A DNA stretch of 64,000 nucleotides from Scatomorpha sp964367935 (lineage in GTDB: Bacteria; Bacillota; Clostridia; Oscillospirales; Oscillospiraceae): contig CAYIYZ010000009.1 in NCBI GenBank assembly GCA_964367935.1, positions 28,714 to 92,713 of the forward strand, written 5' to 3'. Position 1 is the stretch's first letter. Every line of letters starts with the position of its first letter. A model generated the notes under the pieces. It made no database searches. It was not told the origin of the DNA and was given only the letters and a program-made list of their open reading frames with translations. Of the stretch, positions 45,075 through 52,876 are shown in pieces. A program made the translations under genes and the position numbers.

Positions 45075-46216
45075 TAACTATATTTCTCCTTCACATACAC
45101 TCTCGCCCTCATATCAAGTTCCTGTATCTCCTCTATCGTAGGGCTACTTATAAATTCTATGCCCATGAGTGCCGCTTCAACACCTCTTGCTATATCATTG
45201 AAGCCGATTTCGCCATTTAAAAACATGGCAACCGCCACCTCATTTGCCGCCGACAATACCGTCGGTGCCGTGCCACCACGCTTCGCACTCTCTATCGCCA
45301 ATCTCAAACAGGGTAAATTCTCCATATCGGGCGCCTCAAAGTTAAGTTGCCCGATTTTAGTTAAATCCAGTCGCTCCGACTGCATTTTCCCCCTTCTCGG
45401 CCATGTAAGCGCATACTGTATAGGTAACTTCATATCAGGCACCCCCAGTTGCGCTATAACAGAGCCGTCTCCAAACTCCACCGCCGAATGTATTATACTC
45501 TCGGGATGTATCACCACTTCTATATCCTCGGCCTTACAGTCAAAAAGATGCATCGCCTCTATTAACTCCAGGCCCTTATTCATCATCGTAGCTGAATCTA
45601 TACTGATTTTTGCACCCATACTCCAATTCGGATGCTTCAGCGCATCTTTTGCACTGACATTCTCAAGCCCACTCAGCGCCCTACCCCTAAAAGGGCCGCC
45701 AGACGCCGTCAATATTATCCTAAACTCCTGCTCCCCCGCACCTGCCAAGCACTGAAATATAGCCGAATGCTCTGAATCTACAGGTATTATGTCAACCGAA
45801 CTCTTTCGCGCCGCCGCCATCACTATTTCACCGGCACAAACCAAAGTCTCCTTATTTGCTAAGCCTATGCGCTTGCCTTCACTTATAGCCGCTAAGGTCG
45901 GCATAAGTCCCACCGAGCCGGACACCGCTGTTATTACGCACTCACTCTCAGCTTCAGCCGCAACAGCGACAAGGCCATCCATGCCACTCACAACTACTAT
46001 ATCCGTATCAGCAAGCGCCGTCTTTAACGACTTTGCCGACATCTCATCGTGCACAGCTACCAGTCTCGGATTAAATTCACGTGCCTGCTTTTCTGCAAGA
46101 GCTATATTCGCTCCGCAGCTTATGGCACGCACTTCTATTTTATTTTCCCTACATATCTCTAAGCTCTGACGACCTATACTGCCCGTCGAACCCAGTATTG
46201 ACACTTTATTTATCAT
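45074..46216 (-). CDS. dxr: 1-deoxy-D-xylulose-5-phosphate reductoisomerase
   Basis: A 380-residue NADPH-dependent enzyme, first committed step of the MEP pathway. NADPH loop ILGSTGSIGRQSLEI, LANKETLVCAG, metal and substrate residues in PVDSEHSAIFQCL, and ASGGPFRG, with the C-terminal helical domain present. The ribosome site is weak (AGGAT) and its start is 3 bp after the cdsA stop, so it probably depends on translational coupling. Confidence 0.97.
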   Translation of the reverse strand: MINKVSILGSTGSIGRQSLEICRENKIEVRAISCGANIALAEKQAREFNPRLVAVHDEMSAKSLKTALADTDIVVVSGMDGLVAVAAEAESECVITAVSGSVGLMPTLAAISEGKRIGLANKETLVCAGEIVMAAARKSSVDIIPVDSEHSAIFQCLAGAGEQEFRIILTASGGPFRGRALSGLENVSAKDALKHPNWSMGAKISIDSATMMNKGLELIEAMHLFDCKAEDIEVVIHPESIIHSAVEFGDGSVIAQLGVPDMKLPIQYALTWPRRGKMQSERLDLTKIGQLNFEAPDMENLPCLRLAIESAKRGGTAPTVLSAANEVAVAMFLNGEIGFNDIARGVEAALMGIEFISSPTIEEIQELDMRARVYVKEKYS

Positions 46217-46219
46217 ATC

Positions 46220-47044
46220 CTAATTCCAAAAGCTCGAAGACGTTAACTCATAGTAGAATGTAAACGTCAATGCCACTGACGGTGCTGTGAACACCATGCT
46301 GTCGAAGCGATCTAATATTCCACCATGACCCGGTATGAGATTGCCGTAGTCCTTAATACCATACTCCCTTTTTATCGCCGAGAAACTTAAGTCACCCAAC
46401 TGGCAAAAGACACTGCCCACAAATGCACAAACGGCAAGCTGTACATAGTTAACTTGCAGTCCATTAGACGATAAAACATAGCCGTAAAGCATAGTAATTA
46501 AAGTGCCGACTACTGTGCCGCCCACACTGCCCTCTATCGTTTTCTTTGGCGACAAATGCGGTGCCAACTTATGCTTACCTATAGTCATGCCCACAAAGTA
46601 GGCGCCCGAGTCAGTCGCAAACGCTATTATGATAGGTAAAAGCGCCAAATACGTACCCGACTTTCTCAGCCATAACAATGTCATAAACGCTGTGGGTATC
46701 ATCACTCCCGCTATCATGCCCATCGCAAGTGCCACAAATGACATCTTCTTCTCATTTTTATAACTGCGGATTATGAGTATATTCAGCCCGAAAAACAGTA
46801 TGAGTGCTACGGGTATAACAACATTAACGCCAACACCCTCTCCCAAGGGTATTGCCGCCGCCGCTACTATTGACAAAATCGTCATTGCTCCGCCACGCTC
46901 CGGTAACACACAACGCAATAACTCATACGCCGCTATCGCCGAGACTACAGAGACCGCTATGCCAAAGCCCCATACAGGCGTAAATAATATGACCGCAAGT
47001 GTTACCGGTATACCAACTACTCCGGCAAGTATTCTTGTCTTCAT
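46220..47044 (-). CDS. cdsA: Phosphatidate cytidylyltransferase
   Basis: A 274-residue integral membrane enzyme making CDP-diacylglycerol. The C-terminal signature FSAIKREYGIKDYGNLIPGHGGILDRFDS (abridged: KDYGNLIPGHGGILDR) is present after about seven helices. The start at MKTRILAG was chosen because its ATG overlaps the uppS stop as ATGA; a longer frame extends 42 codons into uppS and is rejected. Confidence 0.96.
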   Translation of the reverse strand: MKTRILAGVVGIPVTLAVILFTPVWGFGIAVSVVSAIAAYELLRCVLPERGGAMTILSIVAAAAIPLGEGVGVNVVIPVALILFFGLNILIIRSYKNEKKMSFVALAMGMIAGVMIPTAFMTLLWLRKSGTYLALLPIIIAFATDSGAYFVGMTIGKHKLAPHLSPKKTIEGSVGGTVVGTLITMLYGYVLSSNGLQVNYVQLAVCAFVGSVFCQLGDLSFSAIKREYGIKDYGNLIPGHGGILDRFDSMVFTAPSVALTFTFYYELTSSSFWN

Positions 47045-47787
47045 TTTTTTATACCACCATATCTTCTGTCCCTGCTCGTATACTCCACAAGGGCAGAGTC
47101 TATATTTCCCGCTGTGAAGTCCGGCCACAGCACGTCCGTAAACACAAGCTCCGAATACGCAGTTTCCCACAATAAAAAGTTCGACAATCGCATCTCTCCA
47201 CCCGGTCGTATCACAAGATCCGGATCGGGTATGCCGGCCATATACATGTTACTCGCCAGTATTTCCTCTGTCAAATCAGCCGCCTTGCCTTCTTTGTACG
47301 CATGTGCGTACTTCTGCGCCGCTCGCACTATATCATCCCTGCCACCGTAGTTTACACAAATATTAGCTTGAAAGCCGCTTAAACCCTCAGAGAGCTCCAC
47401 CGTCTTTTCCACCTGCTCCTGCAACTTAGGTGACAGCCCCGACACATCGCCTATTACCCGTAGTCGTATATTATCCTTCTGCATCTTCTCCGCCGCTTCC
47501 GTCAGATACTTCCCAAGCAGACCCATGATTGCCTCTACTTCCTCGGGTGGTCTCTTCCAGTTCTCCGTCGAAAAAGCATACACGGTCAGATACTCCACGC
47601 CTAAATCACGGCAATAGGTCGCTATCTTGCGAAACGTTTCTGCGCCCGCCGCATGTCCCGCAGTGCGAGGCAGACCCTTAGCTTTCGCCCAGCGCCCATT
47701 TCCGTCCATTATTATTGCAATGTGGCGGGGGAGCTTTATATTCTCCTCCCCCGCCTCTGTCTTTACCTTTTTCTTAAACAGTCCCAT
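47041..47787 (-). CDS. uppS: Isoprenyl transferase (undecaprenyl diphosphate synthase)
   Basis: A 248-residue cis-prenyltransferase that builds the lipid carrier for peptidoglycan. Conserved regions: HIAIIMDGNGRWAKAKG with the catalytic Asp, TVYAFSTENWKRP, NICVNYGGRDDI and DLVIRPGGEMRLSNFL, with FTDVLWPDF near the end. GGAGG precedes the ATG. ATGA overlap with cdsA. Confidence 0.97.
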   Translation of the reverse strand: MGLFKKKVKTEAGEENIKLPRHIAIIMDGNGRWAKAKGLPRTAGHAAGAETFRKIATYCRDLGVEYLTVYAFSTENWKRPPEEVEAIMGLLGKYLTEAAEKMQKDNIRLRVIGDVSGLSPKLQEQVEKTVELSEGLSGFQANICVNYGGRDDIVRAAQKYAHAYKEGKAADLTEEILASNMYMAGIPDPDLVIRPGGEMRLSNFLLWETAYSELVFTDVLWPDFTAGNIDSALVEYTSRDRRYGGIKK

Positions 47788-47814
47788 TCGTAGCCTCCGT
47801 ACATTGAGAACTCA

Positions 47815-48369
47815 CTATATCTCGAATAGCTCCTGCTCTTTTTTCTCCGCCATCTTATCTATATCTTTCGTGTAGTCATCCGTAAGCTTCTGAAGATCCT
47901 TCTCTGCTATCTTCAAATCATCTTCCGTTATCTCACTCTTTTTCTTGTCTGCTTTGAACTTCTCAACAGCATCACGCCTTATATTTCGGATTGCTACCTT
48001 AGAGTCCTCCGCATACTTTCTTACCTGCTTCACAAGATCCTTACGACGCTCCTCTGTTAGCTGAGGAAAAGCAAGCCTTATCACCTTACCGTCGTTCTGA
48101 GGATTAATACCTAACTCAGATGCCAATATCGCCTTCTCTATATTCTTTAATATAGTAGCGTCCCACGGCGATATCGTCAATGTCCTCGCATCGGTCGTAG
48201 AAACCGCCGCCACCTGATTAATAGGTGTTGGTACTCCGTAATAATCTACCTGTATCTGGTCTAGCACACCGGCATTCGCACGTCCTGCACGTACAGCAGC
48301 AAAGTTCTGACCTAAAACCTCACAGGTCTTTTGCATCCTCTTCTCATATTCCTCATAACCCGTTGACAT
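47815..48369 (-). CDS. frr: Ribosome recycling factor
   Basis: A 184-residue factor that with EF-G splits post-termination ribosomes. The three-helix bundle is evident: AVRAGRANAGVLDQI, IRLAFPQLTEERRKDLVKQV and VAIRNIRRDAVEKFK. It follows pyrH in the usual order, 22 bp downstream. Confidence 0.98.
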   Translation of the reverse strand: MSTGYEEYEKRMQKTCEVLGQNFAAVRAGRANAGVLDQIQVDYYGVPTPINQVAAVSTTDARTLTISPWDATILKNIEKAILASELGINPQNDGKVIRLAFPQLTEERRKDLVKQVRKYAEDSKVAIRNIRRDAVEKFKADKKKSEITEDDLKIAEKDLQKLTDDYTKDIDKMAEKKEQELFEI

Positions 48370-48391
48370 TACTCATCTTCCCTTCTTATTT

Positions 48392-49108
48392 TTAGTTTTT
48401 TACTACCGTGCCGACATTCTCACCCTTTACTGCCCGCACTACATTATTTGTATCGCTTAAAGCGAATACTATGATAGGTATATTGTTGTCCATAGACAAA
48501 GATGTTGCCGTCGAATCCATCACGGTCAAATGGCGCTGCAAAATCTCATCGTAACTTATCGCATCAAACTTCGTTGCAGTCTCATCCAACTTTGGATCAG
48601 CAGAATAAACTCCGTCTATATTCTTAGCCAAGAGTATAGCATCCGCCTCTATCTCCGCAGCTCTCAATACAGCTGCCGTGTCAGTTGAAAAATAGGGGTT
48701 TCCTGTTCCGCAACCGAAGATGACTACCCGTCCCTTAGACAAATGTCGCATCGCCCTCAGTCTTATATAGGGCTCCGCTACCGCACGCATCTCCAAAGCC
48801 GTCTGCACTCTTACTTCTATGCCCCTCTGCTCCATTACATCCGCAAGTGCCAAGCAGTTCATCACTGTAGCAAGCATTCCCATGTGATCTGCTCGTGTAC
48901 GCTCTATCTTGCCGGCGCCGTCTTTTACTCCGCGCCAGAAGTTGCCCGCGCCCACTACTATGCCTATCTCAACATTAAGTTCCAAACATGCCTTGACCGC
49001 ATCACACACACTGTTCATCACATCAAAGTCAAGTCCCGAGCCCTTACTGCCTGCCAAAGCTTCTCCGCTTATCTTCAGCAGTACTCTCTTATATGCCGCT
49101 TCGCCCAT
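48392..49108 (-). CDS. pyrH: UMP kinase
   Basis: A 238-residue amino-acid-kinase-fold enzyme phosphorylating UMP. Seen: VLLKISGEALAGSKGSGLD, VVGAGNFWRG, DHMGMLATVMNCLALAD and FGCGTGNPYFSTDTAA. The ATG at 49108 was preferred (GGGGTG 7 bp upstream) over a GTG three codons earlier. First gene of the pyrH-frr-uppS-cdsA-dxr-rseP-ispG-polC operon; the upstream region has AT-rich -10-like sequences (TATAAT near 49135) but no clear -35. Confidence 0.96.
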   Translation of the reverse strand: MGEAAYKRVLLKISGEALAGSKGSGLDFDVMNSVCDAVKACLELNVEIGIVVGAGNFWRGVKDGAGKIERTRADHMGMLATVMNCLALADVMEQRGIEVRVQTALEMRAVAEPYIRLRAMRHLSKGRVVIFGCGTGNPYFSTDTAAVLRAAEIEADAILLAKNIDGVYSADPKLDETATKFDAISYDEILQRHLTVMDSTATSLSMDNNIPIIVFALSDTNNVVRAVKGENVGTVVKN

Positions 49109-49207
49109 GAGCTTCACCCCTTTTCATTTAAATTATATTTTAATATATTTTCCCCGATATTAAAAGTCCTTTTTGTAAATTTTTGCACTTCGGCACTTTA
49201 TGGGCTT

Positions 49208-49291
49208 TCCCCACCTCAACCGTAGGGGACAATGCCCACATCGTCCCGAACATTTTTCTATGAAAATGTTATTTGTTTTTGTTTATTTTTT
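49208..49291 (-). repeat. Repeat B-like tail attached to repeat A copy 4
   Basis: Contains GTAGGGGACAATGCCC and ATCGTCCCG, resembling the TGTAGGG-plus-hairpin module of repeats B at 52076 and 52694, followed by a short hairpin around ACATTTTTC/GAAAATGT. It adjoins repeat A copy 4 in the same arrangement as the B copy next to repeat A copy 5. Confidence 0.5.
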
Positions 49292-49418
49292 GGGTTGGGG
49301 CTTCGCCCCAAACCCCGTGGGGGATTTCGCTTTTTGCGAAAAGCGACTTGGGGCTTTGCCCCAAGACCCCACAACTTTTTGAAAAAAGTTGATTAAAACT
49401 TTTAATTGGCTTCGCCGT
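49292..49418 (-). repeat. Dispersed 3'-end repeat A, copy 4
   Basis: On the minus strand it begins 3 bp after the stop of the DMT transporter: GACGGCGAAGCCAATTAAAAG, TTTTAATCAAC, an AACTTTTTTCAAAAAGTT hairpin, GTGGGG, a TTGGGGCAAAGCCCCAA hairpin, GCTTTTCGCAAAAAGC in place of the CCGTC hairpin, GAAATCCCCC, and the closing GGGGTTTGGGGCGAAGCCCC. Several stems carry paired changes relative to other copies. Confidence 0.88.
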
Positions 49419-49421
49419 CGC

Positions 49422-50324
49422 TTATGCGTCCGCAAAGCCCAATATCGCTATGCCCACCATGACTACCGCCACCGCCGCATATTGCTCCTTTTTGAGCTTC
49501 TCCTTCAAGAATATGCGTGATAACAATATAGAGAAAATGCTGTAAGATGCTATCATAGGTGCCGCTACTATCGCATTGTCACTCATCGCATTTATATAGG
49601 TGAACTGTCCCGCCGTCTCGCAAAGTGCGCCAAATGTGAAGTCCTTCTCCTTTATGTACGAGAACTTGTCCTTCTTTACGAAACGCAAATACAAATATGA
49701 GAACAGGGCACATATGCCGAAGGTAAACTCATAAGATATGTTCGCCGTATCCTCGTCCATGACAAACTCCAAAAAGTAAGCGTCCATGAACGAGCCCAGT
49801 CCATCTATTATGGCATACAGCACAGGGAACAGTATCGCAAGAAATCCTATGCGATACTTTTTATCTCCGGGAGCTATGCCATCTCTAATACGCTCTGCTT
49901 CCGCTTTGCGCCTCTGCAAAACAGCAAGCAGTATGACACCCGAGGTGATTATTACCACTCCCACAAGCTGTAAACCGCTCATGCGCTCACCCAAAAACAC
50001 AAATATCAATAGGGCTGTTACAGCGCCCGAGGAGTTGCAGATCGGCGAGGACACCGATACTTCTATATAACGCAGTCCCATGTACCCAAAAGTCATTGAA
50101 AGTATATACATAGCCGACACAGGTAAATAACCTATTATTGAAATCGGCGAATATTCCATACCCGTAAATATCAGATAACACACTGCGTGTATGGTCATTA
50201 TAGTACCTACGCTTATTATAAGCCTCAGATGACTGTGCTTGTCATCAGGCCTTGTTCCCTTCTTCGAGAACATGTCGCTGCCACCCCATGCAAACACTGT
50301 AAATAGTGCAAATGCAAACCACAT
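49422..50324 (-). CDS. DMT-superfamily (EamA-type) transporter
   Basis: A 300-residue protein with ten hydrophobic helices in two five-helix halves (EamA repeats), ending IFSILLSRIFLKEKLKKEQY and a final helix. Such proteins move metabolites such as amino acids or sugars; the substrate cannot be told. The start MWFAFALF follows GGGGGAG by 6 bp; longer frames begin upstream of this site. No other gene is cotranscribed. Repeat A copy 4 begins just after its stop. Confidence 0.85.
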   Translation of the reverse strand: MWFAFALFTVFAWGGSDMFSKKGTRPDDKHSHLRLIISVGTIMTIHAVCYLIFTGMEYSPISIIGYLPVSAMYILSMTFGYMGLRYIEVSVSSPICNSSGAVTALLIFVFLGERMSGLQLVGVVIITSGVILLAVLQRRKAEAERIRDGIAPGDKKYRIGFLAILFPVLYAIIDGLGSFMDAYFLEFVMDEDTANISYEFTFGICALFSYLYLRFVKKDKFSYIKEKDFTFGALCETAGQFTYINAMSDNAIVAAPMIASYSIFSILLSRIFLKEKLKKEQYAAVAVVMVGIAILGFADA

Positions 50325-50421
50325 TGTTTTCTCCCCCATCTTCATTCCTAAGTAAATTATTGTATAGCAAAACACAAATCTACATATTCTACCACACTAT
50401 TGCACCTTTTGCAATTACACT

Positions 50422-50454
50422 TTTACAAGTTATGCATTTCTTTTATGCTATCAT
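50422..50454 (+). promoter_or_regulatory. Putative spoIIG promoter with long spacer
   Basis: TTTACA (50422-50427) and an extended -10 TGC-TATCAT (50449-50454) are 21 bp apart. The spoIIG promoter of Bacillus subtilis, activated by Spo0A, has an unusual 22-bp spacer, so the spacing fits. No clear 0A box was found. The -10 ends 6 bp before the start codon. Confidence 0.5.
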
Positions 50455-50460
50455 TTCACT

Positions 50461-51294
50461 ATGAAAATTATTTACTTAGACTTACTGTTTATCATCAACT
50501 TCATAATCGACTATTTTCTCTTTCTGTGTTCCGCTCGTGTTGCAGGCTGTGTACTACGTCGTAAGCGCTATGTTCTCGCTGCCTTGCTCGGTGCACTCTA
50601 CGCAGTATTCGCCGCCATGCCCTCAGGATTTTACTTAAATTCCGCACTTGCCAAGCTCGCTGTCGCCACACTCATGTCCCTAATCGCTTTCGGTTCAGAG
50701 CGATATTTCCTGCGCTGTTTTCTCATTTTCTTAGCTGTCTCCGCCTCTTTCGGTGGTGCCGTTTGGGCGGTTTTTCTCCTCTCGGGCACCACGCCCTCAG
50801 ACGAACCTTTCGTCTCCCTGTCACCCGCCATGCTCGCTCTCGCTTTCGCTCTTTGTTACGCTTTCATCTCCTTCGCCTTCCGTGGCGGTATTAGAAAAAA
50901 TGATACGCAAATTGTGGACATGCGTATATCACTCAACTCACACATTATTACCTTACGTGCACTGCGTGACACCGGCAACTGTCTGCGTGACCCTATGAGT
51001 GGCAAATCCGTGGCTGTCGCCGACTCTAAACTGTTACGTCCGCTCTTCCCCGATTGCTTAGACGCTCTACACCTTGAAGACCCCGGTTGCCTTGTCTCAA
51101 AAATAAGCTGCAACAAAGCTTACGAGCGACGCTTTAGACTCATACCCTACAGCTCACTCGGTAACAGTAAGGGACTGCTTGCGGCCTTCAGGCCCGACAG
51201 CATACACATAGACGGCAAAGAGACAGATGATGTGCTAATCGCCATTTCCCATGACCTCATTTCCCAAAACGGTACATACAATGCCATATTTTAA
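50461..51294 (+). CDS. spoIIGA: Sigma-E processing peptidase SpoIIGA
   Basis: A 277-residue membrane aspartic protease that cleaves pro-sigma-E in the mother cell after asymmetric division. Five hydrophobic helices fill residues 1-145; the soluble C-terminal domain has the catalytic motif at D170-T171-G172 (LRDTGNCLRDP). The N-terminus MKIIYLDLLFIIN aligns with the Bacillus start, so the ATG at 50461 is right, yet no ribosome-binding site precedes it, and a -10 box ends 6 bp upstream. sigE follows after 14 bp. Confidence 0.95.
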   Translation: MKIIYLDLLFIINFIIDYFLFLCSARVAGCVLRRKRYVLAALLGALYAVFAAMPSGFYLNSALAKLAVATLMSLIAFGSERYFLRCFLIFLAVSASFGGAVWAVFLLSGTTPSDEPFVSLSPAMLALAFALCYAFISFAFRGGIRKNDTQIVDMRISLNSHIITLRALRDTGNCLRDPMSGKSVAVADSKLLRPLFPDCLDALHLEDPGCLVSKISCNKAYERRFRLIPYSSLGNSKGLLAAFRPDSIHIDGKETDDVLIAISHDLISQNGTYNAIF

Positions 51295-51308
51295 ACGAGG
51301 TGACTGAC

Positions 51309-52025
51309 ATGAAAGAAAATTTCTTTGAAAAGGCTCTCAGAAAGCTACTGCATACTCTCGGCATTAAGCCGGCCCCCATTCACTACATAGGAGGCAGTGA
51401 CACCCTGCCACCGCCTCTGCCTAAGCCCGAAGAGGAGCAAGTAATCGCACTCTTAGAGTCAGGCGACGAGGCCGCAAAAAAAAGACTTATAGAACACAAC
51501 CTACGCCTCGTTGTCTACATCTCCAGACGCTTTGAGAACACCGGTGTAGGGCTCGAGGATCTCATCTCCATAGGCACTATAGGTCTCATTAAGGCAATTA
51601 ACACCTTTAATTCCTCTAAGAGCATTAAACTCGCCACCTACGCCTCACGCTGTATAGAAAACGAAATACTCATGCACCTACGTAAAATCGGCTCAATGCG
51701 TACGGAAGTAAGTTTCGACGAGCCGCTCAACACCGATTGGGACGGCAACGAGCTTCTGCTCTCCGACATCCTCGGCACGGATGAGGACGAGGTCGTGCGT
51801 CCTCTCGAGGACGATGCGGATAAACTCATGCTAATGGAGGCTATCTCCACACTCGCCGAGCGTGAACGTGAAATCATCCTCATGCGCTTCGGCTTTCTCG
51901 GCGACAACGAATACACTCAAAAGGAAGTAGCCGACATGATGGGTATATCGCAAAGCTACATAAGTCGCCTTGAAAAACGAATTATCCTCCGCCTCCGCCG
52001 TGAAATGACTAAGAAAATGCAGTAA
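51309..52025 (+). CDS. sigE: Sporulation sigma factor SigE (pro-sigma-E)
   Basis: A 238-residue sigma-70 factor controlling early mother-cell genes. The N-terminal pro-sequence (about residues 1-25) ends near HYIGGSDTLPPPL, the counterpart of the Bacillus SpoIIGA cleavage site. Region 2 has LVVYISRRFENTG, LEDLISIGTIGLIKA and SIKLATYASRCIENEI; region 4 ends EVADMMGISQSYISRLEKRI. GAGGTG lies 6 bp before the ATG; a GTG three codons earlier is rejected. Second gene of the spoIIG operon. Its stop codon lies inside the terminator stem. Confidence 0.97.
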   Translation: MKENFFEKALRKLLHTLGIKPAPIHYIGGSDTLPPPLPKPEEEQVIALLESGDEAAKKRLIEHNLRLVVYISRRFENTGVGLEDLISIGTIGLIKAINTFNSSKSIKLATYASRCIENEILMHLRKIGSMRTEVSFDEPLNTDWDGNELLLSDILGTDEDEVVRPLEDDADKLMLMEAISTLAEREREIILMRFGFLGDNEYTQKEVADMMGISQSYISRLEKRIILRLRREMTKKMQ

Positions 52026-52069
52026 AAACTAATAGCCCGAAAACTTTCGTTTTCGGGCTATTAGTTTTT
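52024..52069. terminator. Bidirectional terminator after sigE
   Basis: A 21-bp perfect stem (52024-52044 with 52049-52069) and TTTC loop, with A-run on the left arm and T-run on the right. Confidence 0.95.
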
Positions 52070-52075
52070 ACTAAA

Positions 52076-52163
52076 TGTAGGGTCGAGTCTTGACTCGACC
52101 GCAAAAAACGGTTAAATGCTCGCATTGTTCAAGGATTCGGAACGGTCAAGACCGTTCCCTACA
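52076..52163. repeat. Palindromic repeat B, copy 1 (MITE-like)
   Basis: An 88-bp element bounded by TGTAGGG and CCCTACA. Inside each end is a hairpin: GGTCGAGTCTTGACTCGACC at the left and GGAACGGTCAAGACCGTTCC at the right. The first 38 bases recur with two changes at 52694. No transposase is present. Confidence 0.75.
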
Positions 52164-52196
52164 AAGGCTTCGGCAATTCCATGTCAAATGCTCATT

Positions 52197-52523
52197 TTAC
52201 ACTTGCTTTCCCCTTGTAATATAGTGTTCTCTGCAATATAAAAACAAAGGTAATGCAAGTGATAGACCTACTGAAAATAATGTTGCAAGACATATCCACT
52301 GCACTGTTTTTATTGAATATCGTTTTACTTCACTGAACATAAATGCCAAAAATACAAAGCAGGAAACAAAGAAGTCTACTGCAAAAAATGTAGAGATATA
52401 ATTTGCAAATAGCTGTTGTCCCAACAATGCAACGTCAAATCCATTTTCTGCGATAAACTGAATTAAAAAATAATATGGTAAAATTGTTCCAATTACTGCT
52501 AAAATAAGATATACTTTTTTCAA
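52197..52523 (-). CDS. DUF2834-type small membrane protein
   Basis: About 108 residues with three hydrophobic helices and the order typical of DUF2834: KKVYLILAVIGTILPYYFLI, QQLFANYISTFFAVDFFVS, FLAFMFSEVKRY. Function unknown. The start was set at the TTG at 52523, 8 bp after GGGGG and giving the usual MKK N-terminus; a GTG five codons earlier is possible. It is more AT-rich than its neighbours, has its own promoter, and lies between two copies of repeat B, which suggests a recently acquired cassette. Confidence 0.8.
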   Translation of the reverse strand: MKKVYLILAVIGTILPYYFLIQFIAENGFDVALLGQQLFANYISTFFAVDFFVSCFVFLAFMFSEVKRYSIKTVQWICLATLFSVGLSLALPLFLYCREHYITRGKQV

Positions 52524-52566
52524 AATCCATACCCCCACACATTATATAAATACCCTGCACCAAACA

Positions 52567-52594
52567 ATTATACCATCTCCAAGCATAATTGCAA
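52567..52594 (-). promoter_or_regulatory. Sigma-A promoter of the DUF2834 gene
   Basis: Minus-strand -35 TTGCAA (52589-52594), 16-bp spacer, -10 TATAAT (52567-52572), about 45 bp before the start. Confidence 0.7.
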
Positions 52595-52610
52595 TGGAAA
52601 CTCCGCAAAA

Positions 52611-52639
52611 AGACGGATAGCATCACACGCTATCCGTCT
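52611..52639 (-). terminator. Rho-independent terminator downstream of valS
   Basis: An 11-bp perfect stem (52611-52621 with 52629-52639), 7-nt loop, and on the minus strand TTTTTGCGG. It ends transcription coming from valS through the repeats, before the DUF2834 promoter. Confidence 0.82.
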
Positions 52640-52693
52640 CAGACTGTTGAAAAAGATATGCCCTAAAAGTATTGCACAAATATTTCCGCTGAA

Positions 52694-52732
52694 TGTAGGG
52701 TCGAGTCTTGACTCGACCACAGAAAACGGTTT
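52694..52732. repeat. Palindromic repeat B, copy 2 (partial)
   Basis: TGTAGGG plus the hairpin GGTCGAGTCTTGACTCGACC and the following CACAGAAAACGGTT, nearly identical to the left half of copy 1 at 52076. The right half is missing and repeat A copy 5 adjoins it. Confidence 0.75.
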
Positions 52733-52754
52733 TTTGTTTTTGTTTTTGTTTTTT

Positions 52755-52876
52755 AGTCGGGGCTTTGCCCCGAATCCCGTGGGGATTTCGCTTTCTGCGA
52801 AAAGGGACTCGGGGCTTTGCGCCGAGTCCCCACGATTTTTTGAAAAGGTTGATTAAAACTTTTAATTTAGCTTCGC
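52755..52876 (-). repeat. Dispersed 3'-end repeat A, copy 5 (overlaps valS end)
   Basis: On the minus strand: GCGAAGCTAAATTAAAAG, TTTTAATCAAC, a TTTTTTCAAAAAA-type hairpin (CCTTTTCAAAAAATCG, imperfect), GTGGGG, an ACTCGGCGCAAAGCCCCGAGT hairpin (abridged), CTTTTCGCAGAAAG, GAAATCCCC, and the closing GGGATTCGGGGCAAAGCCCC. The first 15 bases are the last codons and stop of valS. Confidence 0.87.

Noticed and set aside
47045..47170. Longer start for cdsA
   Set aside because: It would run 42 codons into uppS; the ATGA overlap and family length support the start at 47044.
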